A DNA stretch of 64,000 nucleotides. Origin: Centrapalus pauciflorus. Its lineage: Eukaryota; Streptophyta; Magnoliopsida; Asterales; Asteraceae. The notes beneath the pieces are model-generated. The model searched no databases. It had not been told where the DNA came from and saw nothing but the letters and a program-made list of their open reading frames with translations. Shown here in pieces: positions 1-11,116 of the stretch. Made by a program: the position numbers and the translations under genes. The stretch is taken from positions 1 through 64,000 of the forward strand of contig JAANYP010000814.1 of NCBI GenBank assembly GCA_020465985.1, given 5' to 3'. Numbering within the stretch: the first letter of the stretch is position 1; each line of letters begins with the position of its first letter.

Positions 1-1317
1 GAGGGAATCGATTACAACGAAGTTTTTGCACCAGTAGCAAGGCTGGAAGCCATTAGGTTGTTTCTAGCGTTTGCCTCCTTCAAAGGCTTTAAGGTATATC
101 AACTAGACGTTAAGAGTGCTTTCCTGTATGGGAAAGTGAAGGAGTTGGTGTATGTAGAACAACCGCCCGGATTTACAGATCCAAAATATCCTGAAAGAGT
201 ATATCGCTTAGATAAGGCTCTTTATGGATTACATCAGGCACCTAGGGCGTGGTATGAGACTTTATCCAACCATCTTTTAGAAAACAGTTTTGAAAGGGGT
301 AGGATAGATAGTACTCTATTTGTGAAGAGAAAGGGTGAACACTTTATCTTGGTACAAGTGTACGTCGATGATATCATTTTTGGATCATCAGACGAACAAA
401 TGTGCAAAGATTTCGAAAATGTGATGAAGTCTAAGTTCGAGATGAGTGCTATGGGGGAGTTGAATTTCTTTTTAGGGTTACAAGTTGACCAAAAGAAGGA
501 AGGGATGTTTATCCATCAAACTAAGTATGTCTATGACATATTAGAACGGTTTGGAATGGAGGGAACTAAGTTGACTGCCCACTTCAGCACGCCGATTCAA
601 GTGAATCACAATCTCGGGTCGGGTACTGAAAGTGATACCGATGTGGATCCGACTTTATATCGGGCCATGATTGGGTCACTTATGTATTTAACTGCTTCAA
701 GACCTGATATTATGTTTGCTGTTTGTATTTGTGCTAGGTTTCAAGCGAATCCGAAGGAGATGCATATGAAAGCTGTGAAGCAGATTCTACGATACCTCAA
801 GTCGAAACCGAAGCTGGGACTTTGGTATCACGCGGAGGGAGATCTAGAGTTGGAGGCGTTCACAGATTCTGACTACGGAGGATGTAGCTTGACGCGCAAA
901 TCAACGACTGGAGGTTGTCAGTTCCTAGGAGGGAGACTGGTGTCCTGGCAATGCAAGAAACAAACGTCGGTAGCCGTGTCAACGTGCGAGGCCGAGTATG
1001 TTGCTGCTGGTAGTTGCTGCTCACAGGTTCTGTGGATACAACAACAATTGCGGGATTACGGTTTGGCTTACACTCAAACTCCAATTAGGATAGATAACCA
1101 GTCTACTATTGCTATAACTAATAATCCAGTCAAACACAACAAAACAAAGCACATAGACATAAGGCATCATTTTATTCGTGATTGTGCTGAAAAGAACTTA
1201 ATCAAACTGGTAAAAGTGGCAACAGAAGATAATAATGCAGATTTATTTACCAAAGCGTTTGATAAGTCACGGTTTGAGTATTTAATTCAACTGAATGGAA
1301 TGCGCAACGCAGAGTAA
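1..1317 (+). CDS. pol: Ty1/copia pol, C-terminal part (reverse transcriptase and RNase H)
   Basis: The reading frame is open from base 1, so the protein is cut by the window edge and no start is visible. It begins in the reverse transcriptase (QLDVKSAFLYG, then the YVDD catalytic box at 361-372). It continues with the connection region and RNase H (FTDSDYGG, STCEAEYVAAG, KTKHIDIRHHFIRD) and stops with TAA at 1315-1317. Domain order is that of Ty1/copia, with RNase H last. About 12 of 419 residues differ from the pol of element B. The RNase H FTDSDYGG keeps the second Asp that element B has changed to Asn. No nonsense codon is visible in this part, so the fragment may be from a recently active copy. 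Confidence 0.93.
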   Translation, partial: EGIDYNEVFAPVARLEAIRLFLAFASFKGFKVYQLDVKSAFLYGKVKELVYVEQPPGFTDPKYPERVYRLDKALYGLHQAPRAWYETLSNHLLENSFERGRIDSTLFVKRKGEHFILVQVYVDDIIFGSSDEQMCKDFENVMKSKFEMSAMGELNFFLGLQVDQKKEGMFIHQTKYVYDILERFGMEGTKLTAHFSTPIQVNHNLGSGTESDTDVDPTLYRAMIGSLMYLTASRPDIMFAVCICARFQANPKEMHMKAVKQILRYLKSKPKLGLWYHAEGDLELEAFTDSDYGGCSLTRKSTTGGCQFLGGRLVSWQCKKQTSVAVSTCEAEYVAAGSCCSQVLWIQQQLRDYGLAYTQTPIRIDNQSTIAITNNPVKHNKTKHIDIRHHFIRDCAEKNLIKLVKVATEDNNADLFTKAFDKSRFEYLIQLNGMRNAE

Positions 1318-3513
1318 TTTGACCTTAGTAGTAGTTTATTGTAGAGTAGTAGTATTTCTTTCTTTTCAGCAATCTGCTAATTTAGGAAAGTTTCTATTTT
1401 TAGTAAGTTTCTATCTTTAGTAAGTTAGTAGGTTAGCTTATTTTACTGCTTTTCTTATTAAAAAATAAAAGAAAAAAAGAGAGAAAATTACAAAAATACA
1501 AAAAAAGAGAATATCAGAAAAAAGAGTTAGGTCTTAGATACATAGGTTCAAAGTGACGAAACTTAGCACCGTCGTTACAGACTCTAAGTATTTAGGCTTT
1601 CACACATAATGCAACTAAATCCTAAGTGTTATACTTTATTTAGTTTGATGTGTTGGTAGGCATAATACATATAGGGAATCTCAAGGCTAATAAAACATTC
1701 TAGAAAAAGTCAAGTGTGTCACTAACTTAGATGTACGACCAATCGGTCTTAATTTTTATGTACAAGACATACAAACATTGAGTCTAAATGAGTTATGCAA
1801 GCTTTCTGGGGATGTATGGCAACATCAAATACATCTAAAAATGGAAAGAATAGAAATATCATATGTAACTGAGAGTCGAAAACATGCAACTCTGTTGTAC
1901 GTAAGTACAGACGTGTTGTCTCTGTTTAGATTCGGGTTAGCAGACATGTCGCTTTGTTGTACGTCAGTACAGACCTGTCACCACTATCTGCTAACCTTAA
2001 AAGAAAACTTTAAGTCGAACTAAGACACTTTGTTGTATGAAAATACAGACCTGTGTCTGATGTTTGTCTTTTAAAGAAAGTTTGCAAATACCAACAAGTT
2101 AGAATCTTTGTCTGTGTGCCTTGATCATAAAAGTATGTCTATGTCTGAGTCACGTAAGATAATTTCCTGATAAATAAAAAGGCCAAGGGATATTCCGAAA
2201 TGTAGAATGTTTAACAGGGTAAAATACCAACAATTGGCTAAATAGGTATGTCACAACAAACAATCAAAGGAATCAAAAATTCCTAAGTGTGAAAGTTTAA
2301 GTACTGAAAGTTAGTATCAGACATCGCTATCTGATTGAACCTTTCTTAGACTATACTCATCAAAAATATGTTGTTAAGTATTTAGCTTAGATTGTAAATT
2401 TTTCTTAAGTCTAGATTAAATTTTTGGTCAAAATTTTATTTTACTTTATTTTATTTTATTTTTACCTTAGTTTATTTTATTTCATTTTAGTTTAGTTTAA
2501 TGTTTTACTTAGGGAAAAGGTCAAAAGTTACTGAGGGTGCATTCAAAGTTGGATAAAATAAACAATGCGTGAACTATCTTGAGCTTAGGGTAAAAGAATT
2601 GGCATAGTTTATCTGGTTACACAATACCGTAGAAAAAAGTTGGAAAAGTTGAAATTATTTCAAAATTTTCGAAATTTTTCTAAGTGTTGGTGGTTTCGAA
2701 TCTAAGACAGACTCGAATAAGGAGTAATTCGAATCTGTCAGTAGATTCGAATCTTCGCTTAGACTCGAGGGTTGGTGGTATAAATAGGTTAACAGTAAGT
2801 CATTAAGTCCATCTGTTTTCGAATCTATACTATCGAATCTATCAAGGCGATTTCGAATCTGTTCTTCGAGTCTATCGTAATCCTCCAAAACGACATTTTG
2901 TCGAGTCTCTTACTTGGTGTTTCGATTCTACAGATACATCTAGGTATAATCAACCGGATTGTACAAGATTTGTGTAGTTTTATGCACAATTTTAGACCAA
3001 ATCGTCAAATTTTGAAGTTTTATAGGTCGAAATAGAGTTTTTGCTAAATTACCAAGTTTGGACCTATAAAAGATCAAATTAAAAGCATAAATCAATGATT
3101 AGAACCTAGTTGAACTAATGTATGTGAATCACTAAGTTCAAAACGGTTAAAATCTTGGATTTTTGGTGAAAGAAGGACCGACGGGGTTTCGAGTCTGTTC
3201 CTGGACTTCGAATCTGTTCATGGGTTTCTCGAATCTGTCATTAGATTCGAGATGACCATGATCCTCGAATCTGTCCATTAGACTCGAATAGGGACACTTC
3301 GAATCTGTCCATTACACTCGAATATGGACACTTCGAATCTGTTATTTTCGAATCTATCATTTATTTGCACTGTTTAATTTAAATTTTATTAAACTTGTAG
3401 AAATTTAATTGTGTTAGATTTTGTACTTAAACAAGTACAAATTAAAACAAATTTGAATTTAAACAGGTTTATTGATTTTTAATGAGTCTAACAGTTTTGT
3501 TTATTGTGCAGAA
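1318..3513 (+). other. Non-coding spacer between pol and env-like ORF (element A)
   Basis: About 2.2 kb without a convincing ORF. It aligns along its length with 18711-20944 of element B. It contains three copies of a 21-nt motif (1892-1912, 1954-1974, 2030-2050; core ttgttgtacgtcagtacaga). An A/T-rich stretch with repeated ttttatttta lies near 2430-2490. Two clusters of the dispersed motif ttcgaatctg and its complement lie at about 2690-2880 and 3185-3360. The last bases before the env-like ATG are a pyrimidine-rich tract ending in gcag, which resembles a plant 3' splice site. Confidence 0.75.
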
Positions 3514-6500
3514 ATGGCTATTCGAGCGTTTGTTCCCAAGCATAATATGGCCCTTAATCCAGACATGAATCTCCCTGAGGCGCAGGGATTCCGTGAAGTA
3601 CTGGATTTTCTAGCTGAATCAAGGATCGGACATGCACTATGGCATAATGTGCAGCTAGTGTTACGCTTCATCCGTCAATTTTATGAACATTTGCAAGTAG
3701 ACTGCTCGGTCACTCCGAATGTTCTACGTACTCGCATTGAAGGACAGCCATTAGTATTTTCGGCTGATATGATTCGTCAAGTGCTGCAGTTGGGCAATCA
3801 GGAACAAGAAGCTGGTCCTATAGAATTTCCGTTGAATATAAGGCAAGTGGCCTTTCAAAGAATGGGGTACAGCCTCGATGTGACAAAAGTGTCATACATG
3901 AAAAGTTTAGATAGGACAATGGAGGTTTTTGGCGCATGTATTTATGGTGTGCTTTGCTGCGAAAAAGGCAGGGTTTGACTATATTGTCGCGAAGATTCAA
4001 TCGGGGATTGTCGCAATGGTGTATAATCGCCCATATAGTTTTTCAGAGATGATCTTTTCGGAGTTTTCTCATCAGATATCTGCTCCCGAAAATCAGCAGT
4101 TTTTGCTCTATCCGAGATTCATTATGATATTGATCAGACACTTTTTGCCGAACTTGCCAATGACAAATGACTTTCAGAGTGTTGCCATCCTGGACAAAAG
4201 GATTTTCGCTGATTGTTCCTCACACCGAGGAAGATTGGTTGTTCCTGTTGCTCGTCCATTGTTCGGAGCTATTGTGGATAGGGATTTTCAAGCCCAGGAA
4301 GATGCCAACTGGGCAGGGGTCGTTGAGTTTCCACAACAACAACAACAGCAACAACGTCAACAACAACAACAGCCAAGAGTTCAAAGACGCCGTCAGAGAC
4401 CAGTAGTGAGTCCAATACAGGCATCAAGGCCTTCTACAAGCGAGCAGCCCCAAGCACAGGAAGCAGGGCCTTCAAGTGCAGTTCCTGATTCTGAACAAAT
4501 TGCGCAAACACTAGAAGAGATATGGGCATCAGGACCCCATGCGAACGAGGACGTGGCTGCAGCATTAGTGGGGGAGCTGCTCAGTCCACCAGAAGGAGCA
4601 GAAGATGTTCTTAGAGATGTGGATGAGTATGAGCCAGAAAGGGTTGATGAAGGCTTGACATCATCAGCATCAGAATCAGATGATATGGATGGGCAGGAGG
4701 CTGAAGCTCCTGAATCAGTGGCTGCAGATCCCAATATTCACATCGGAACCTATGGCGCTAGGTTAGTAGTGAATGAAGCAGCAGGATCGAGGAGGAGAAA
4801 AGAAAGGGAATCTGAAGATTCGGATTTTGAAGAAGAGGAGGTTGCTCCACTAGTGACGAGGCAACGGGCCAAACGTCATCGGTTCATGCAAGGGTCTTTT
4901 TCGGAATCCACATGTCAGCCAGAAGTTCCCCAATCCCAACCTCAAGCCACCGCTCCACCATCACCGCCACCTCAGCATCATGAACCATACATTCCACCAC
5001 CATTCATCCCATCTCCCATTCAGTCCATTCCATCTACCTCAGCCGCTTATACTGAAAATCAAAGGTTCATGCAACTCAAGGGTCGTGTTGACTTTCAGCA
5101 CGTTCAAATAATAACTCTTACAAAAGCTGTAGGTGAACTCCAGGAGCATAACTCAAATCTTGATAAGGAGAATGCAGAGTTGAGGAAGATTGTGGAAAGT
5201 GTCAGAGACGAAAACACGGAGCTAAAATCTTTCGTAGCTGATCAATCTTCAGAAATCCGAGCAATGAGGTCCCTCCTAGAGCAACTTATGAAAAATCTAC
5301 AAACTCAGGGGGAGACGAGTTGTAAGGATCAGGAGGTACAGAGAAGAGATGATGATAATGAAGGCGATGATCCCCGTGCGAATAAAGAGATTGAGTCTGT
5401 AGATTTTCCTGCAGCTCAAGTTACACAAGTTCAGGGGGAGCCTAGTCAAGGCGAAGGAGAAAGGGGTGAGGCTAGTTCATCTAAATAGCCTACAGACTTT
5501 GAGATCAGTGAGATGATTGAAGCGCTCATGGATCTCGATGATGATCCACTGGAGGTAGGTTTTGATAATGAAGATGAAGAGCTGGAGGAAGGGGAGTTTG
5601 TGCCAGAAGAGATAGTGGACTGGCAGTCAGATGATGAGGTAGTCGCTGATGAGGATGATGAAGCTGATGAGATAGTTGTGCAGCAGACTCCTATTACCGA
5701 TACCTACATGATTGATGGAAATAGAATTGTCAATGTAGATATAGTAAATGCTGCATTGAATCCTCAGCCATCGACAGAAGAACCTGCAAGAGAGCTAACT
5801 AATGAAGAAAAACGAAAGCTACGGTTCAGGGCTCAAGAGAAGGAAGTAGCAATTAAAAAGACAATGAGAGTGCCAGGTACTGGGAAGCTGTCTGAGCGAA
5901 TTTTAAGCTGGTTCTTTGACAGAGATCTGCAGCTATTTATAATAAAGAGAAAAGACGGGCTTCAGTACATGAGGCGAACTTTAAAAGCGTTCAACTCCCT
6001 GCCAAAGATCGAAATCACTGCGCTAGCTTGGAAAGATCTTATAAATATTGGCAATGATCCCTACGCGAGCGTAATCGAAAGAATCATAAGAAAGGAAGCG
6101 AGATCAAGGAAGTTCGAGCGTTTGAATCCAAGGGTCAGGAGAAGAGTAGAGGATCCGTCACGCATTGATCCTCTAACTGGACGACCTTGGATGAGGATTC
6201 ACTATAAGCCGGCTAGATGTCTTAGGAAGGTTCCTCTCAAGCCGATGCCACAAAATATTCTGAAGAATCTGAAGTGGTGGTTTGCTGACACGGAAACTGG
6301 GGAAGCGGTCATGGAAGACTTAGAAGAAAATGTTATTCTTAGAGTCTACGACCCTCTTCACCTGGTAAACCTCTCCAAAGATGATCTTCACATTTTGCAT
6401 GCCTGTGAGATCTCAAGTGATACACATATGGACGGTGAAGCTAATAAGTATGAAAATGTAGTCAAGGTATGTGTCGAGAAAGGTTTGTATGCTGGTAGTA

Positions 6501-6514
6501 TTTTGAATCAATAA
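3514..6514 (+). pseudogene. Sirevirus third ORF ('env-like'), frameshifted
   Basis: The ORF starts at ATG 3514 (MAIRAFVPKHN), the same start as in element B. The first part runs to 3978. Bases are missing around 3905-3950 compared with element B, and the frame then continues at 3929-5488. A TAG at 5486-5488 separates this from 5513-6514 in the same frame. Features in order are a folded N-terminal domain of about 270 residues, a Gln-rich linker encoded by CAA runs (about 4331-4376), an acidic region, a basic patch (RQRAKRHRF), a Pro-rich segment, a heptad-like region near 5080-5310, a second acidic region, and a C-terminal domain with SWFFDRDLQLFI. No signal peptide or membrane segment is apparent, so 'env-like' describes position only. 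Function unknown. Confidence 0.85.
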
Positions 6515-6554
6515 ATAAACAAAGTTTTTAAGTCAAATGTGTGAATTATTAGAA

Positions 6555-6601
6555 GCTATCGTCAAGGGGGAGTCTGTTGGTACATCCTGTGTGACGATAG
6601 C
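6555..6601 (+). other. PPT inside a perfect 10-bp stem-loop, element A
   Basis: The polypurine tract aagggggagtc (6564-6574) directly precedes the LTR and is the expected plus-strand primer site. It is flanked by gctatcgtca (6555-6564) and its exact complement tgacgatagc (6592-6601). The PPT/LTR junction therefore lies in the 27-nt loop of a possible hairpin. The same arrangement occurs in element B. Confidence 0.85.
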
Positions 6602-7212
6602 AGTCTAAGTGATTCTGCATAGTGATTTTAGCAAGTATGTGTTAGATATGTTTATATATGCTTGACTGTTATTGATTGTGTGTTTGAACTTGATGTAACA
6701 TATTACAAGAAGTTCAAACATAAAGGTTAAAGATTAACTCAAGCATAAGTAAAACATAAGTTTCATCACTTAAGTGTTTAAGTGTATTGGCTAGATTCGA
6801 ATAGGTAAAGGAAGACATTCGAATCTGTGATAGATTCGAATGTATCCTTAGATTCGAATGGGCTAGATTCGAGAGTGTCTTGTGGACAAACTTGAATGGG
6901 CCTTGGGCCAGATTCGAGCTTGGCCCACAACAGACTCGAATCAGGGTCTATAATTAGGGATAGACTCGAATCATTAAGGGACTTTTAGCAGAATTCGTGA
7001 GGAATTAAGCAAAAGGCGATCTCGAGTTTATCAGCTAGGTGAGTGCCGTTTCGGAGAGAATTAGTTCGTAGGATCATTCGTGTGTCGTTCGTTCAGCGTC
7101 TAATAGTCTCCGTGTTCCGTTGGTTGAGAGTTGTCCGTCTAACCGTCAACGAGGATTCCGCACTCGTTCACGGATCCGCGTCAAGATAGATCTTGCAGTC
7201 GTAGACCTTACA
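6575..7212 (+). repeat. 3' LTR of Sirevirus element A
   Basis: 638 bp beginning TGTTGGTACA after the PPT and ending CCTTACA. It is homologous to the 667-bp LTRs of element B with small indels. It contains several attcgaatct and gactcgaat motifs. The sequence immediately right (gacttcatgggg) is Athila integrase coding sequence, which fixes the end. Confidence 0.93.
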
Positions 7213-7692
7213 AGACTTCATGGGGCCATTTCCTGTTTCCTTTAGGTTTGAGTACATTTTAGCGGCTGTGGATTATGTGTCAAAATGGGTTGAGGCAAAA
7301 GCAACACGACAGAATGATAACAAAGTAGTGTGTAACTTCGTTAAAAATAACATTTTTTCACACCATGGGATTCCCAGAGCTATTATCAGTTAAAATTTTC
7401 AGTTTCACACTTTGTTAAAGCGTTATGGAGTCACTCACCGTGTTGCCACCCCTTATCACCCACAGACGAGTGGTCAAGTTGAGGTGTCAATAGGGAGGTC
7501 AAAAGGATTTAGAGAAAACTGTTAAGCCTAGTCGTAAAGATTGGTCCTTAAGGCTAGATGATGCATTGTGGGCTTACAGGACTGCGTATAAGACCCCTAT
7601 TGGAATGTCACCCTACATATTTGTCTATGGAAAAACCTGTCATTTTACGTGTGGAACTAGAGCATAGAGCTACATGGGTATAAAGCAGCTAG
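7213..7692 (+). pseudogene. Athila integrase core, left fragment
   Basis: The translation starts DFMGPFPVSF, with the first catalytic Asp of the DDE triad at 7214-7216. It continues through VDYVSKWVEAKAT, HHGIPRAIIS and YHPQTSGQVEV, which carries the Glu region. The segment that should hold the second catalytic Asp (usually ISDGG) is missing: a TAA stands at 7391-7393 and the next residues join further downstream. There are additional frameshifts near 7490 and 7670. It ends at ataaagcagcta, where the caulimovirid fragment begins, and resumes at 9629. It is certainly dead. Confidence 0.85.
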
Positions 7693-9123
7693 CTGACAAG
7701 ATGCCCCCTCTGAAGATTCCCACTTCGTCAGAAAAAAAGAATCCTTCAGACAGACGCAAGTGACGATCATTGGGCAGCTGTCTTAATCGTCCTCAACGAG
7801 AATAATGCCAGAGAAGTATGTGGTTATAAAAGTGGCACGTTCAAAGATTCTGAGAAGCATTACCACACTACGTTCAAAGAGATTCTCGCTGTCAAGAGAG
7901 GAATAGAAAAGTTCCAGTTCCACATGATAGGGCACGAGTTCCAAGTAGAGATGGATATGTCATCATTTCCGCGGATGCTCCAGTTTAAAAGAAAGATGCT
8001 TCCACAGGCACAGCTTTTGAGGTGGTCTAATTGGTTCTCACAGTGGAAGTTTACTGCTAAGCACATCAAAGGAAAAGACAACGTCCTCGCAGACTTCCTA
8101 TCCAGACCCCCGAAGGAGTATAAATACCGCAATGGACTGAACGAAATTGGCAAGATATCCCAAAGTATCATACCAGTTTTCAGTATCCAACCAATGGCGG
8201 AACAGAAGGAGCAACCCCATGACATGCCACAAGAAGAAGGATCATCGTCCATCACCGCACAACTAGATCAACTCCAAATATCTGATCTCCCAGAGCAAAT
8301 TACTGAAATCATTGCTGAGCTCACGTTCAAGGAAAGGGCTACCGTAAATTACGAAACCTTTTTAACTGTTTTATTGAGAAATCATGGAGCGGTTATCAAA
8401 GGATTGATGTTTCATCCAGACTACCAGTTCCTTAGCATATTCTACATCCATGACCTATACAGCCTACCCAAAGAAGCCCTCTGTTTCTTTTGGTACCTAT
8501 TCGAAACATATGCCATAGGATTATCTTTTCACATGCTCAAGCTGATGGCCTACATCTTTCATTGCCAGAAAGGACAGGCTCCCGAGAGTGCAAAAAATTT
8601 ATTCTCTATGCTGCTATGGTTCCAAACACCGGAAGAGTGGGTAGAGTTACTGTCTGAATGCTCAAAAACATATGCTACCATTGTCTTCAAAAGACCTGCT
8701 AAATTTACGTCACCAACTACAACACAGCAAAGTCAAGCGCTGGTATCCCATTCTCCGAAAGTTGTCATCCACGACGGACATGATATAAATCCTGTCTACG
8801 CCAATAGTCAACTTTACATGTTCATGAGAGAGTATATGGCGCAGATAAATGGAGTATGCCCAGGATCTATACCATTGGACATAATGGTTGCAGGAAACTG
8901 TTGGTCTTTAGACCATCCTGTATCATCAAAATGGATTGAGGCATTTGAGCATTGGATAAATAAAAATGATGAGCAAAGGTCAGATTCGGATTCGGACTCT
9001 GGAGAGTTAAATTTCACTGTGCATTACGCTCCATGGAATCTTCAAGAGGAAGATAATCCAGATAGTCCCCACTATGATCCATATGAAGACGATCCATCAC
9101 ATCCAGATTCTCGGTGGAAATGA
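7693..9123 (+). pseudogene. Caulimovirid polymerase polyprotein 3' end: RNase H plus C-terminal extension
   Basis: The left edge encodes the end of the reverse transcriptase (ADKMPPLKIP). A run of seven A at about 7732-7738 then shifts the frame. From 7741 the frame is open to TGA 9121-9123. Family signatures are QTDASDDHW (first RNase H Asp), CGYKSGTF, the FKEILAVKRGIEKF helix, MLQFKRKMLPQ, LLRWSNWFSQW and ADFLSRPP. The extension from about 8120 to 9120 is some 330 residues of unrecognised sequence ending in an acidic Ser/Asp-rich tail (SDSDSDSGE). Many caulimovirid polyproteins stop soon after RNase H, so this tail is unusual. The upstream protease and most of the reverse transcriptase are absent. 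Confidence 0.88.
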
Positions 9124-9402
9124 CGTAAGCGCTTACGTCATAAAGGTTGAATAATTGCTCTACCTACGTGGCAGATTTGTCTTTATTATGTGTAAAAGAT
9201 AAGATTCCATCTAATCTTATCCGTTTGTAATGTGTGGTTGTGATTTGTTGTTTTAGATTTCCTTTATCTAATGTAATCTTCCTAGATAAGCTTCCTTGGT
9301 CTATAAAAGGAAGTTGAGTCTTTCATTTGGAATCGTACCTTGTTGAGTGAACTAAGCTATTGTAAGGAGATCTCTCTGATCACCACTCTTTTGAGAAATA
9401 AA
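9121..9402 (+). promoter_or_regulatory. Caulimovirid-type promoter region with as-1-like palindrome, TATA and poly(A) signal
   Basis: Immediately after the ORF there is a perfect 20-bp palindrome, TGACGTAAGCGCTTACGTCA (9121-9140). Its two TGACG half-sites resemble the as-1/bZIP element of the cauliflower mosaic virus 35S promoter. Its first three bases are the ORF's stop codon. A TACGTGGCAG box (9163-9172) follows. A TATAAAA box lies at 9302-9308 and an AATAAA poly(A) signal at 9397-9402. The short TATA-to-AATAAA distance fits the terminally redundant transcript of pararetroviruses (inference). Confidence 0.75.
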
Positions 9403-9494
9403 ATTAAGTGTGTTGTTTGCTGAATTCCTCTTCTATATTCCATCTCTTTCCATGAGTGTTACCGACCAGCCAGGTATCACCGACCACCCTACAC

Positions 9495-9619
9495 CTTCTT
9501 GTGTAACCGTAACGTCTTACTGGTCTTGTATAGATCAGCCATAAACCCCCTCCCCTCCTACTTCTTGCCTAACCGTAACGTCTTACTGGTCTTGTATAGA
9601 TCAGCCATAAACCCCCTCC
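9495..9619 (+). repeat. 66-bp tandem repeat, two copies
   Basis: Copy 1 is 9495-9560 and copy 2 is 9561-9619 (slightly shorter). They share taaccgtaacgtcttactgg and ataaaccccctcc. The repeat lies downstream of the pararetroviral AATAAA and ends just before the Athila junction. Confidence 0.8.
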
Positions 9620-9628
9620 ATTATAAAT

Positions 9629-10034
9629 GCTAACTTTGATATTGCTGATGCAGGTAAGATGAGAAAGTTTCAATTGGTAGAGTTCGAGGAAATCAGATTG
9701 GACGCCTATAAAAGTGCAAGGATTTACAAAGTAAGACTAGCACTTCCATGATAAGCACCTAAGAAAGAGGAGCCTTGTTGTTGGTAATAAAGTCAGACTA
9801 TTTAATTCACATCTTAAGTTGTTTCCAGGTAAGCTGAGGAGCAAGTGGACGAGACCATATGAGGTGGTTCATGTGTAAGAGAATGGAGCAGTGGAGATTA
9901 AGGATCCTAAACATGGGAACTCATTCAATGTGAATGGCCACAGACTTAAGATCTATGTTGAAGGTCTTATCAAGGCAGAAGGTGAACAAGCAACTTTGAT
10001 TGAAGTGGTGGCTCTTGAGGAGCCAACACTGTAA
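9629..10034 (+). pseudogene. Athila integrase C-terminus, right fragment
   Basis: This continues the integrase interrupted at 7692. The translation reads NFDIADAGKMRKFQLVEFEE, then DAYKSARIYK, FNSHLKLFPGKLRSKW, GAVEIKDP and FNVNGHRLKIY, the typical Athila integrase tail. Stop codons occur after RLALP (about 9750) and after VVHV (about 9877). The frame is lost between 9750 and 9790. It ends at TAA 10032-10034. The join with the left fragment is collinear, which shows the pararetroviral segment is an insertion. Confidence 0.82.
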
Positions 10035-11116
10035 GTAAAGCAGGTAACGAACTTTGTGTTTATATTCACTGTAAACCCTCATGAGACTATAACTCGTCCA
10101 TCCAAGCAATTAGATTATTTAAAGGCTTCTACACATGCTCAGTGTAGTCGTGTTCCCTACGAAAATGGTTATTTTTATTTGTGTTAGTTTTGTTGATAGG
10201 AGAGCATAGTATAAATAATTAATGTGGATAATGAGCGGGAGTGTTAGTTATTGAGTGGGTTAGAGAGGTTTGGTACGAGCATTGAACGAGTTTGAGTAGC
10301 GGCGTCCTAGTAAGCGTCTAAGACGTTGGAATTAATTTCGAAACCGAGAGACAGCGTGAGGTAGACGCTCGTTCGAGGCTTTCCACACTGAGACTCCGTA
10401 AACAACTCTAGAGTAGACGTTGGGGCTAGTTTTGAAACGCGCACAAACGATGCGACGTTCAAAGGAGCATCTGAGACGCTGGAATTAATTTCAAAACAGA
10501 GGGTGAGCGTTCCCTCTACGCTTATACGCCTGCACCTACGCTTCTTCGCCGTCTGAGACGCCAAATTGGACACTATCTCACCTTCCACCATTATAACCCT
10601 CTTTGGCGTCATTCCTTTCGTTCTCACCATTCCTCTTTCACTTCAAACACTCTCATTTCCTTCCCGGACACTAGGCGGTACTCTGTTCTCTTCCATTTCA
10701 GCGTAGTTCACAACCACTCTGTCGATCAGGTACTAGATTCTAACTATATTCTTGTGTGGAAAGGTCCGCATCACTTATTAGGAACTTAACGTCCATGTAT
10801 GCTTTACCTTGAGTGATTTTCAGTGTCGTCATGTTGATCGTTCATATGTTGAGTCATATTCTGTCTATATGTGTTTATCTCATGTACATTTGGATTTTGG
10901 GAAGTTAGGGTTTCTATTTCCAAGTTTGGGTTTCTTGATAAGGGTTTTGATGTGGGTTAAGGGGCATAATTACTATGTGCAACCTGTAACCATGCGAATG
11001 TGTGTGAGATGCCAAAGAAACAGAGTGGCTAGGGTGTTTTGTGTTGCATGCGTTGTATGTGTGTGAGTTTGTATGATGTGTGTGTATAAGAGTTAGAGAG
11101 GTTTATGATCAAAAAC
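10035..11116 (+). other. Athila post-pol spacer
   Basis: About 1.1 kb without a gene I can support. It contains an imperfect direct repeat of about 31 bp (10314-10345 and 10467-10497; core gaattaatttc) in a region rich in gcgtc/gacgc words. A tataaccc stretch lies near 10590 and a pyrimidine-rich stretch at 10600-10720. It ends in aaaac at 11112-11116, one copy of the target-site duplication of Sirevirus B. Confidence 0.6.

Larger units (their letters stand above)
1..7212 (+). mobile_element. Sirevirus-type Ty1/copia element A, 3' half
   Basis: This is the 3' half of an LTR retrotransposon whose 5' part lies left of the window. In order it holds the end of pol (1-1317), a long non-coding spacer, a third env-like ORF (3514-6514), a polypurine tract and a 3' LTR (6575-7212). 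The layout of copia-type pol followed by a long spacer and another ORF is that of the Sirevirus lineage. It is the same family as element B at 11117-25256: the shared 419 residues of pol differ at about 12 positions by eye. The right end is inserted in an Athila integrase gene. The target-site duplication cannot be checked because the 5' end is outside; the right flank reads agact. Confidence 0.9.
7693..9628 (+). mobile_element. Endogenous caulimovirid (pararetrovirus) fragment
   Basis: About 1.9 kb inserted in the Athila integrase. It contains the last residues of a reverse transcriptase, an RNase H with hallmarks of plant pararetroviruses, a C-terminal extension, a promoter-like region with TATA box and AATAAA, and a 66-bp tandem repeat. 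It is far shorter than a caulimovirid genome (about 7-9 kb), so it is a partial integrant. The four bases gcta occur at both edges (7689-7692 and 9629-9632), as microhomology or a short duplication. Caulimovirids carry no integrase, so capture during repair is likely (inference). Confidence 0.88.

Noticed and set aside
7860..8255. Minus-strand ORF opposite the caulimovirid RNase H
   Set aside because: It is a shadow of the clearly coding plus strand.
10307..10630. Minus-strand ORF of 107 residues in the Athila spacer
   Set aside because: Low-complexity translation across the gcgtc/gacgc repeats. No homologous ORF or conserved motif recognised.
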